Assembly (NCBI GenBank): GCA_009746045.1
Contig: RPFO01000891.1
Coordinates: 319,001 to 383,000, forward strand
DNA length: 64,000 nucleotides
Reading direction: 5' to 3'
DNA from: Mesostigma viride
Taxonomy: Eukaryota > Streptophyta > Mesostigmatophyceae > Mesostigmatales > Mesostigmataceae
Below, piece after piece: positions 1-11,263 of this stretch. The translations under genes were made by a program, and so were the position numbers. The notes beneath the pieces were generated by a model that was given only the letters and a program-made list of their open reading frames with translations, ran no database searches and was not told where the DNA came from. Every line of letters starts with the position of its first letter. The first letter of the stretch is position 1.

Positions 1-37
1 AAACGGAAGGGGATGGGAGACACAAGCAAGAACCGAG

Positions 38-369
<332 letters not shown>

Positions 370-1100
370 AACCAAGAGGAGATAAAAACAAGAACCACGG
401 GCTTCATGGATACGCCTCGATGGAAATTGGGAATCTGACCCGGAGGGGTTGCCCTCGCCCAGCCTAAACAAGCCCTTTCTACGAGATGCTCTTTCCCATA
501 AACAGCCATCATTGCTCCACAAAGACACACACACAAAAACTTGCAACGCACAACAAATCTTGCACCGCAAACCATCGCTAGACCCGAGTCCCGAGGGCAA
601 CGTTCGTACCTCCGAGAGAGCATGGCTGGCCTCTGCGCGCGCCGCTAGGGTGCTCTCAAAGGCCTGCGTCGCCGCGCGCAGGAAGGATGTGACGTGCTGG
701 CTCTGCCGTGGGGGGGCGGGAACAAGGCGGGCAGAGCCGAGTTGGTACGCCAATCAGGTAAGGTACGGCCATCCCATGAGGGGTGAGGCCCACATATTTG
801 CACCAAGGTAAGGTTGGGCGCACCAGCCTACGCAACAGATGATATCATAATGGAGCAGAGAATTCATACATACATTGCCAAGAGCACGCGAGACAGTACT
901 ATCTGCACGGACCTGGCGGCATCGAACACAGAAGTGATTTTTGCTTGAAGCGGCATCGAAACCAGAAGCAAGCCCTTTTCCCTTGCGCATGGCGACTGTG
1001 GCTCTTCAAGTCCATGACACCTGGCTTGGCTACTACGCATGCAAGTGGGGTTAGATAGAACCGACCACTACCTCCCCCTTACGCCAGGCTGCAACAGACT

Positions 1101-1513
1101 TGCTATACTAGTACCATAATGCTATACTAGTACCATAATGGTATACTAGTACCATAATGCTATACTAGTACCATAATGCTATACTAGTACCGTAATGCTA
1201 TACTAGTACCGTAATGCTATACTAGTACCATAATGCTATACTAGTACCGTAATGCTATACTAGTACCGTAATGCTATACTAGTACCATAATGCTATACTA
1301 GTACCATAATGATATACTAGTACCATAATGCTATACTAGTACCATAATGCTATACTACTACCATAATGCTGTACTAGTACCACAATGGTATACTAGTACT
1401 ATAATGCTGTACTAGTACCATAATGATATACAAGTACCATAATGCTGTACCAGTACCACAATGGTATACTAGCACTATAATGCTGTACTAGTACCACAAT
1501 GCTATACTAGTAG
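1101..1513. repeat. 19-bp minisatellite, about 21 copies
   Basis: The unit is tgctatactagtaccataa with single-base variants such as ggtata, ctgtac and taccgt. The period stays at 19 bp for over 400 bp and the last copies are the most diverged. The unit contains ACTAGT. It lies about 280 bp beyond the stop codon of the minus-strand gene that follows. The stretch 1514-1789 holds nothing I recognise. Confidence 0.95.
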
Positions 1514-1789
1514 TCACGTGTCACCATTCATGGTGGGCAACAAATTGAAGCAAGCGGGCATACTTGCAAACATGTGACCTCTAAGTTTCATAAAAACAAA
1601 AAGAGAGAGGGATGGAGCCCTTACAAGTGCGGGGTGGCTGGTGACCGCTAGCTCGCCATCAAATCAAAGTACCTTGTTCGTCAAATGGCAGCCAGGAACC
1701 ACTAGCTAGCTGTCAGACTAGGGATGGCACATCACAGACCAGACCTGCTGCCAGGTATCCAGGAGCTGGAGAGATGCACCGTCAGATTT

Positions 1790-4700
1790 CTAGTGCACCT
1801 TCTTCAGCGTCACGAGGCCATCTCCCCCGGTGGTGTGGTCACGCACGTATTCCAACCTTAACCTGATACACAGGAGGGCACCCACCTGGGCGGCGAGGCA
1901 ATCCCGGAAGTAGTCCAGCTCCCGCGCCACCACGGCAAAGTCCGCCAGCAGTAGCGACTCGCGTGCTCTGCATGACCAGCACAGTCGCACCGCCGGCACA
2001 CAAGCATGGATGCGCAGGCAGCTCCGCTCCGTCGCGGATCAGGCAACCAGGTCCTAGCCTTGCAAGGAGAGGCCTATCGAAGGGTGAGGCTGGACATCAG
2101 ATCCCACAGCTCAAATGTTGGCATGGGCATGTCAGTCCAACCTGCCCCCATCCTGGGGATCACCGGCCCAGCCTACCACGGGAAAAGTGAGCAAGCAGCC
2201 CACAAGCGCCACACAAAGACAGATCTAATGGGAAGTAGTTGGGCGAGCAGTGCATTGGCTATGAATCTCAAGGAGACAAAATGGCTATGAATCTATTTAT
2301 GGTTGTTTGCGTACGCGTGCTCGTCCTTGACTCTCATGCAGGTACCTTGCAATTTATACCTAGCATACAGCTGGACATGAGTCATGCATGAAATTTGTTT
2401 TGGCATACTTGGCATTACGTGTTACCTGGCCTTCATTTATTCCTAGCATGAAATCGTGCCCTGCACCAATCCTAGTACCTGGCATCCCATGCAATTGCTA
2501 CCTGGCATCACACAGTACGTTGCATCAGGTGACACCTGGTATCCGTTCTGCACCTAGCCGCAGTTTCAAACCTGGCATCCGCATGTACCTCGCAAGCTCC
2601 AGCAGCGCACGTATCCACTTGGCCCCTTCCACCTTGTCGCGCGAGAAGGGCGGCAGCGCAGCAAGCAGCTGCTTGGCGCTGGGCAAGGGGGCCAGCTCGC
2701 GGGGCGCCAGGGACGACGCAGGCGGAAGGGACCCAGGGTCTCCCCCCCCTGGACCAGCGGCAGCCGACGAGACCAGCTGCCCTAATGCTGCCGCCCCGCC
2801 CATGGCATGCGCGTCCGGCACCGTAGACGTCGACGCAGTCAGTCTGGCAGACGGGGGCCGGTCGCCCGTCAACCTCATCTGTCCCAGCTGTGGCACAAGC
2901 GCGCCCGCTGTCGCGACATCTCTACTGGCAGACGCACCCGTCAGGTGAACCGTACTTTCATGTGCCGCCGCAGCCTGACGGTAGGCACCTGGGCCAGCAG
3001 CCACTGGGCCCTCCCCCGGCGATGCCCCCACCTGCTCGCTGGTGATACGGGCGGCAGTGTGCACCGCCTGCAAAGGTTCGGCGGCCACTTGGCGTGCGGT
3101 TTTCCCAAACAGGGACACCCTGCCAGGGACGAGGGGTTGAAGGTCGGCCACCGCCGACGCCACGGAAGACAGCATCGCGGACACGCGGGAGAGGTCGGAT
3201 GTGATGTCGGCGTCCACCTGCGTGTGCCCCAGGACAGGAGGGTGGCAAGTGCAAAACATCAGCGCACTCTGATAGTAGTACCATATTGATTTATCAGGCG
3301 GAGCCAATTTTCGGAAGAACCGTCAGGTTCGCCAGAATTGGCGAAGCTTATAAGGCCGTACACATGAGAAAATACATAGGAATAGGGGATAAAATCCGTC
3401 AATCCATACATCCATCCCTACATCCCTACATCCATCCATCCACCGAACTTGTCCCTTATTTGCAAGCATAAGGGTGAGGTTCCTCCGAAAATTGGCTCCG
3501 CCATAGAGCTTCAACGGGCAAGTTGCAAACACGCACGGTACTTGATACCATACAGGGTGGCAGGTGCAAAAAATAAACTAGTAATAAGCTAGTACTACAT
3601 TTTAGCGTATTGGTATCGGACAAAATATTACAGAAATGAGCATGGTGGTGTCATGATGTTACAGGGTATGTTACATGGGAGTACCAGTCAAGGAGGCGTC
3701 CAAATGGACAAAGATGCACTGGGCAACGGGCCACGTGGACCGCAAGGGGCCATGGACAACTTATATGTGGACCACTCACCTCAGGCAGCATCAGGGGCAT
3801 GGCCAGGTGGGACAGCTTCATCGACAGGGATGCCAGCTCGGGCGCCAGGGTGGCGAGCTGGGTGTCCAGCTCATGGACTTTGCTGGCGTTGAGGATGGAT
3901 GAATCTCCTGCTATGTGTGGGGGGGTGGGGGGGGCGCGGTGGATGTGGCGGGAAAGAGAGAAAGAGGTTGGGGGGGCACCACCACAGGAACGACAGCAGC
4001 CAGCATGCACATATGGTGGAGCAGGGCATGGCACAAGGGTATGTGATGGCATGCATCCCAAATGATGCAACAGGCACGACAGCAGCACAAAAGGCACAGC
4101 CCAGGAGAGAGAAGAAACAAAAAAAACGTATCATTTTGCAACCAAGCTTCTTGCGGCAAGTCGCTACTTCCCTGCATACCAGGGATGATTACGCAAAGCA
4201 ACCAGCAATAACTTCAACGGCAATATGGCACTTTCCTACCCCACTAACGAACCTGAAAGAATTTTTATCGACGCATATCAGAAAACCAGCAAGAAAGTAA
4301 TTGGCCTGCCTTGGCAGGCACCTGCGAAACCAGGCCAATAACACCTGCTCGCCACCCACCGTGGAATATGGCCGATAGCTCGGGCGCCAAGCCAGCCTCC
4401 CCCCGGCCAGACGACTGCTCACATTCTGCCAGGAACGCATTGCCCCCTACCGCGACAAACGGCTGCCAGATATTGCGGCTGCCAGCCGCCACGCCCATCG
4501 GCCCGCCCTTGCCACCATCCCTCCCACCCCACATGTCCCCACTCGCCCCTCCCTGCCGAAAATCCTGTTGCCAGTGGAAACGCTGCAGCCTCTTCAAGGA
4601 TGCGTCCGCCCATTCCTCCAGGGATGTGAGGAACGCAGGCCCCAGGGACCCTGCCGGCTTCCTCCCCTCCGCTCCCACCGCGCCGCCGTCATGTCTAGAT

Positions 4701-7700
4701 GCCACGGCCTGCGACTCCGAAGCCACCGAAGTTGCTGAGTCGGAGGCCCTCTCGCGGGGTATGGCGGCTGCCGAGGAGGATCCCCCCCGGATGCTCCGCC
4801 CTGCCTCCTTCCCACGCGCCCCCCTTGCGCTGGCATCCGTACCACCACCACCACCGCTGCTACTGCTGCCGCCGCTCACCCCAGCGGATGCGCCTGAACT
4901 GGTTGTGACAAACGAGCTACGCCTTGCCACTGCCCCCTTGTGGTCCGGTCGACTGCCAGCACCCGAGTTGATGGATGGGGCCTGTGCGAGGGGCTTTGCG
5001 GCTTCGCCCCCTGGCCTCTTGTCCAAAATATCGGGCTCCACTGGCGCATCGCTGAACGGTGCCCGGCCTGCATGCATGATGGGGAGTGGAAGGTGGGTAT
5101 GCATTGTATTGGGCCTTTTAAGGTCTTGGAATCCCTATACACTTTCACATGGCAAATCAAGTCTGCGTTCCAGGGATCACCCACCTGCCCTCTCCGCTGA
5201 CTCGTTGAGGCAGCGCAGCTGGCTGCTGGCACGCCCCCGCAAGTCGCGCAGAACGGCCTCTACTTCGGTCAGCAGGGCGCCGCTCCCATCCACAAAACGC
5301 GACGCCAGGTCGATCTTTAAGCAACCGATTGTCATAGTAGTATGGAAACAGAGCGGACAAAGGGGACCACCAACCAACAAATAGGTAGTTAGATAGCACA
5401 CCAGGAAACAGCTGCTGATCTTTGTAAAAAGGTCGTTTTTTTACCACACTTAAGCATCCCGCCCCCGCCTCACCATCGCATGCCGCAACATCACCTATCT
5501 AACCACCACTGCAACTTCTTACTCATCTATTGCCATTACCCAGTATGTCCATTCTTTTGCGACTAACTGCTTTGCCCAACTTATTGCCTTGGCCCCCCTG
5601 GGTCAGTCGTGTTCACCCACTTGGATGCTTGCTCCCAAACAACCCCCATGCAACGGACACCAGCCTTCAATCGGTGCCCATGCTCTTGCCAGCACCGGGT
5701 GCAAAAAGTGCCACCTGTCCCACCCCCCCACAAATGCGCCCCAAACCCACCCGCGTGCACCACGGATGGAACCCACAGGACAGCCACCCTTGCGAGAATG
5801 CCAGTCTTCAAGAACAGCCAGCTCTTCTGGACAGACAGATGGTTGGTCCAATGGATGCCCCCTGATATTCATTATGAGGCATGCAGGGGGGAGACGCGCC
5901 TGGCACTCCTGCATCCCCACTGTCCTCTCTGACCACTGTCGACCGTCCATGGCCAGCTCTCACCTGCCGCTCCAGCTGCATGTTCTGGGCCTTGATGAGT
6001 CGCACGCGCCGCTGGTCCACGCCACCGCTGGACGGCGCCTCCTGCTGACACAGGTGAAGGGCAGACATGACTTTTATTGGGCGATTAAAGGACATGCATT
6101 ACTGTAAGCAGAAATGAGCCACCCTCCATTCCGAAAAAAGCACAAAAGGGGTCCAGAAAGAACAAGGGTAGGGAAAGGCTCAACCGCTCAAGCTGGGGAC
6201 CGGCCATCCCTGTAACTCCTTGCTGATTACTCAACCCACGTTCCATGGACAAGTCTCAGGGAGGCATTTTCCCCAGCACTTTGATGGTGATGTGGCGCAT
6301 CATCATCTGCCTGTTGGGGCAAGGCACGCGAGGCCGCAGACCCGCACACAAGAAAATCCCCCCTTCTCAAGCCTGGCCGTCGACAATGGTCGTGGAGTAA
6401 TTACCTTGTTTCAAAGTGTAAGGCTTTGATGCTTGTACGGCCGGCTTCCGACGTTGGTCGTCCATACATGCTGCTATGAACTCACCAGGAAACCCGGGGG
6501 GGAAGCTCGGCACGTGCCCCCCGCCTGCACCGGAAAGCCGTGATTGCATGTAGGCTGCCTTGCCCATGCATTTTGCATGAGCAAACTAAGGGCATGACAG
6601 CCCTTCGTCACACTACCTATTGTTGCATTGCACCCACAGTTGGGCCTGCACCATGATGCAGAGAGAGTCCTCTGTGGCCTGCCCACTTGTGGCACTGAGA
6701 GAAGCTAGGGCGCCCTCCCTCCTCATTGTGTAAAGGGGTAGGAGGTTCCTGTACTGGCCCCACGTGACGCAGTCACGTGCTTATTAATTAGTCAACTAAC
6801 TGAGGGCGTGATACACTGAGAATCCTATTCAAGGGAGATGCCTGCAGAAGAGCTGGCGAAGGCAGCAATCGATTGCTTTTGCCATGGCACGACCCACTAG
6901 TATTATTATTATGGGAAGGGATAAAAAAAACACAGTACACACCGGTTAGCGGAGTGATTGTACTATTCTAGTTTCTCCTTTACATTATATTCCCCCCCGC
7001 ATACGGTATACCCCCCCCCCTGTGCCGCTCACGTACCGCGGCCAGCAGTCCCTCCAACAGCGCCACGCGCTCCCTCAGCATCACATTCTCGTTGTGCAGG
7101 CCGTCCAGCTGGGGGTGTGCGTGGCCAGCAAGAATTGGTGGCACCGCCAACAAGAGAAGTGCAAGAAGAGAAATGCAAGGAGAGAAAATACAAGAGTGCT
7201 ATGAGAGGAGAAAATAAAAGAGAGATTCAAAGGGAGAAGGATACAAGAAATTCAGTAGGGAAATACAATCAAATTCAAGTGCAAAAGGGTGACTTTTTTT
7301 CCCCCGACGTGAATAATCTAAGATAGGCAAGGCAGAAACACAATTGCATGCAGGGCAGAAACTGTTTAGCACAGGTATCGCACAACAACAAAAAGCACAC
7401 ATAATTTATAACGCTAGAATCACACGTGAATTTGAGATACTCATGTGCACATGACGACTTTTCATGATCCATATATTTAAGCACTGTCTCGCTTTCCCCC
7501 CCTCCCTTTCTCCCTCCCTCACAGCCAGATGGTTAAGCCCCAAGCCCCATCACCCCCCAACACAATCCAGCCCCCCCCCCCCAGCCCCCCAAACCCCAAC
7601 CCTCAAAGCCCCCCTCCCGTCACCACACCCACCTCGGCTTCCATCGCAGCTGCACTGTTGACAGACCCCCGCCCCCCCGGCCCCCGCTTCTGGCTGGTGG

Positions 7701-9994
7701 GGGCTCGTGCCGGCTGCAAGTGCACACGTAGGCCCACACAGGGGAGGCAAATCTTGTCTCCAGGTAGTCATGATACAAGGGTGTGCGATGTTCAAGCGAT
7801 GGGGTGCAAGGGGTGCGCGATGTTCAAGCGATGGGGTGCAAAAGGTGCGCGATTTTCAAGCGATGGGGTGCAAGGGGTGCGTGATGTTCAAGCGATGGGG
7901 TAAGCACTCAGTTGTGGGTGGCTGATGGCACTCATTCCATCGCTCACCCAAGGGCATCCCTTGCGAGAGTCACGGACTCACAGGGTACCTTTCATCATAC
8001 TGAGAGGGTGCCTGTCATCCCTAATGAATTCAAAGCAAGAAGAGGCCGCCCATCCCTGCTTAACTCACAGGAAGAAGGGGCGGCTTATCCCTGATTAACA
8101 CAACAAGAAGAGGCCGCCCATCCCTGCTTAACTCACAGGAAGAAGGGGCGACTTATCACTGATTAATTCACAGCAAGAAGGGGCGCCTGTGAGCCTTGCG
8201 GGGCACATTACCCGACCGCGTCGCGTCCTTTCCACCCCAATGCCGTCAGGCAAGGCTGTCCGACAATACCGTCAGGCAACGTTATCAGGCAATAACCAAA
8301 CCAGCTAGTCAATAGCTCATTCACCTTATCATCCCAACCCATCCCACGTGTCCTCAGTATTCAGTCCTGGCCAACAGCTCCACTCCAACAGGGACCCTTG
8401 CGCAACAGATAGCTACTGGATGGCACACGAGTCGAAAAGCCTCCCCCCCCCTCCGCCCAAACAAAATGATCCTGCTCGCTGCCAACTAGAAACTTTGGTC
8501 GCATGCCCTGCATTGTATTACTCACTTTAACTCTATTACCTGCATTGTAAAATGGTCTCTCTTGAGAAACCGAGAATATCCACGAACATGCCCTAAAGCG
8601 ACGTCACAATAGCCGACTCAGACACCACAGTTGTTGACACTGCGTTATCTTCCTGCAATGGAAAAGCAGGAACAAAGCAAGGCTAAAAGTCAATCATCCT
8701 GCTGAGCAACATACTCAACAGGAGTGGACAGACATTGCAACTAAAGATTTCTTTACCGAGCAAAGAAGGACACATGCTTGGCCCTGCACATCTGCAACAA
8801 CTTCAACAGGCTTATGCATGGATGATGCCCTGGCAAGGGACGACCACCCCGCCACCACACCAAGCGCGCTCTAGTGTCAGTGGCCTACCTGGCTGTGTGG
8901 CAGGGATATACTGATGCCGTACCCGAGGTGGTGCGCGCTCGATGGCATGTCCTGCACACGCACGCCACCGCATGCACAGGGACGCGCACACACACGCGCA
9001 CATCAATCCACACAAACGCACAAGCGCATGTCATCGCACATGCACGCGCACATCACCGCACGCGCATGCACGAGCACCAAGGGATTGCCCAATGTAAATG
9101 TACCAATACCAAGATTAAACTAGCAGCATTTCATTCATTGCAAAACTTCTGTAACAAATCTTCAACGATGGAAAACCAACTGGCCTCAGGATTGTGCATG
9201 CTGAGGGGAAACAGTAGAAACAAAGGGTAAGGGGAAGTAATGGAAACAAAGGTTCCGCTTTGCCTCGCTTTTACCCACCAACAACCATAAACAGAGAGTT
9301 GGCTCTCCTAAGCTTGCAAGGCTGTACTGTTAACCGGCGAAACCCTGAGCAAAGTGACGTTGTCATTCGTGGAGGGTTGATCACGAGGGTGCAGCGAGAA
9401 TGTGGAAACCAAATTGGCAGCACGTTGTCACTATGGAGAATAACATCCGCCCGAGCCGCGGTTCGATACACCACCGGTTTGGACGTTGAGGCCCAGCCAG
9501 GTGGCAAAAATAGGTGGTCCAATCAGGCGGTCCCATCCGGTTCATGTTTGGACGTCTAGATAAACTGTAAATACTAACGATATATGCAGCCATCTCGCAA
9601 AGCAGGTTCCAGCTAGTAACACGGGCACCGCTACACTTTCGCCCTGAAAGCGACATATCCCGACCAGGATGATCAACGTCGGCACCGAAAATTGAGTATC
9701 CGCACGCAAAGCATTTTTCGGACGGCCGAGCGATGGCGACATCTCCTTAAGATCGATTACCTGGACACTTGACGCCAACTTGGAATTCGGGCCACCTTCC
9801 TGAGGCTGTAGTGCCTTGACCACTTTTCTGCTAGTCCGGGAATGTGATGCTTCTTCTTCATCTTGTTTCGGCTCTTCGTCATCGACGGACGGTTCGCTAA
9901 AATCAGACACCCACGGTTTCGAGTTTCTTGGTGCCGCCGGCTTCTTTTTTGCATTGGAGGCATCCTCTGGGCGGTTGAAGCGCAAAGTGGACAT
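1790..9994 (-). CDS. Orphan coiled-coil protein, nine exons, 741 aa
   Basis: I do not recognise this family. Exons in coding order: 9994-9761, 7713-7633, 7108-7037, 6044-5964, 5314-5185, 5067-4345, 3877-3780, 3217-2589, 1967-1790. Phases agree at every junction and give 2,226 nt ending in TAG at 1790-1792. The N-terminus is charged (Lys/Glu/Asp-rich). Residues about 98-200 are heptad-like helix (LDGLHNENVMLRERVALLEG; RRVRLIKAQNMQLERQ; the stretch beginning IDLASRFVDG). Residues 200-440 are Gly/Ser/Ala-rich and disordered. Further helices lie at 440-480, 480-530 and near the C-terminus (ADFAVVARELDYFRDCLAAQ). A 39-nt in-phase candidate exon at 6524-6486 (AGGTCRASPPGFL, donor gtgagt) would add 13 residues. 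Two acceptors are of AAG type (before 5314 and 3877). A cytoskeletal or centrosomal scaffold is possible, but that is a guess from composition. It is divergent from the RING gene at 11264. Confidence 0.75.
2340..2588. other. Degenerate 'acctggcat' repeats in the last intron of the coiled-coil gene
   Basis: Loose repeats of tacctggcat, irregularly spaced at about 20 bp, lie just downstream of the donor of the 3217-2589 exon. They look like an old, decayed minisatellite. Confidence 0.6.
3294..3545. mobile_element. MITE copy 1, TA-flanked, in an intron
   Basis: A 252-bp non-coding element that recurs at 25762-26008. It starts TCAGGCGGAGCC, ends CTTGA and is flanked by TA on both sides (3292-3293, 3546-3547). 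An inverted repeat, GGCGGAGCCAATTTTCGGA, starts at 3297 and recurs as its exact complement ending at 3502. The right end carries about 43 bp more than the left outside this inverted repeat. The middle is an ATCC microsatellite. TA flanks suggest Tc1/mariner-like mobilisation. It sits in intron 3218-3779, between partial copies of agggtggcaagtgcaaaa (near 3243 and 3556). Confidence 0.8.
7783..7910. repeat. 32-bp tandem repeat, four copies
   Basis: The core gcgatgttcaagcgatgggg recurs at 7785, 7817, 7849 and, with one change, 7881, always 32 bp apart. It lies in the first intron of the coiled-coil gene, just upstream (in gene direction) of the exon at 7713-7633. Confidence 0.92.
8035..8190. repeat. 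69-bp tandem repeat, about 2.3 copies
   Basis: caagaagaggccgcccatcc starts at 8035 and 8104, followed each time by tgcttaactcacaggaagaa and a gattaa segment. It lies in the first intron of the coiled-coil gene. Confidence 0.85.
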
Positions 9995-11263
9995 TCATCC
10001 AGCAACTATGCGCTTGCCAGGTCGCCTTTCTTGGATTTATTGTACGTCGCCACGGAGTGCATTCAGCGTACGTTGCCACGGAATGCATGTTCCTTCAAGC
10101 CGTGAAGTCCGGCAAGGCCAATTGATAATGTCATTCAACGTAGCCAGAGCTTTCGAAGAAATCAAAACGCTAATTCAACAACTTCATCATATTGTAATAG
10201 TGGCACAAATCGTCCTTTAAATTTCCATTTTTGCTGCTGCCTTGAAGCCACGATTTTATTAATCCGCAATTCCGCATAACTCACGTTGTGGCAATCAGGG
10301 TGGTGGGAATAATCAATTTGCGGACTTGCACGGCACATTCGCTTCTTTACAGTTTACATAGCTCTACTGTAGCACTTTTAATTCTGACACGACAAAAGCC
10401 TTCTTCTGCTGCCAGCAACAACGATGGATCCCGCAGCGGATGATTTTCGCGCCATATTTGCCGCGCCAATATTCGTTACGCGATTCACGCGACACGTGAT
10501 ATGCTCCTACCTGGATTCCTGGAAAACTCGCCCCCCGAGAAGGTGGAAAACTGTACGGCAATAATCTATCGGCTTGTAAATACCTATCTAAACAGCGGCG
10601 CCTAGATGGTATCGTAGATACTCAAAAATGGCCTTGGAATAACCGGCTTGGGCTCGTTCCTTGAAGGTGACACGTGGCTAGCTCGGCCCTTGACTCAAGC
10701 CGGTTTACGGCCGTTGTTGTTGTTGATTCCCACGCCGGACACACTGTACCAGCAGTTGTTGTACTCAGCGTGTGTACCAGCAGAGAGGTGGAAACGGCCG
10801 CGGGCCCGTTTTACAGCCGTAGCTTAAGTGGTAGCTTCTATCTACAAGTAGGAGTTATATCTACAACGGAAAGTGGGAGTTCGAATGGAATCCGGGATGT
10901 TCGAGCCACGCAGACCAGACCAGCGCGCATGGGCCACGGGGTCAGCTCTGAGCTCACCCTCGTAATAGACTCTCGCACGCTATCGCGATTCGCGACGACT
11001 CACCAGTTCGGTCGGGGATTTTCGGTTGGTAACGTTGAATTTTCGTGGCAATTATCACGTTTACCGTCTTAGAATTTGACGATCTGATTTCTTACGACCG
11101 CGCGCGGGATTTCCTAGAAGCGTTGCTGTAGAATCTGCCTGATTAGTGAAGTCAACTTTGCGCCATGAATTTACGTGGTGGAACAACGCCTTACGGATAG
11201 GATAGCAAGGGGTTGCGTAATTGGAATGGCTTAGCTGGGATTATCAGCCGACTTAACATAAAT
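9995..11263. promoter_or_regulatory. Divergent intergenic region between the coiled-coil and RING genes
   Basis: A 1.27-kb gap between two outward-facing ATGs. I see no recognisable gene, RNA or repeat in it. A shared bidirectional promoter is inferred from the layout only; I could not pick out a TATA box or operator. Confidence 0.5.

Noticed and set aside
6486-6524. 39-nt candidate tenth exon of the coiled-coil gene
   Set aside because: In phase at both ends with a good donor, but too short and without homology to decide; mentioned in the gene entry, not included in the model.
9450-9490. tRNA-like gttcgat motif
   Set aside because: No cloverleaf can be drawn around it; no tRNA or rRNA gene was found in the window.
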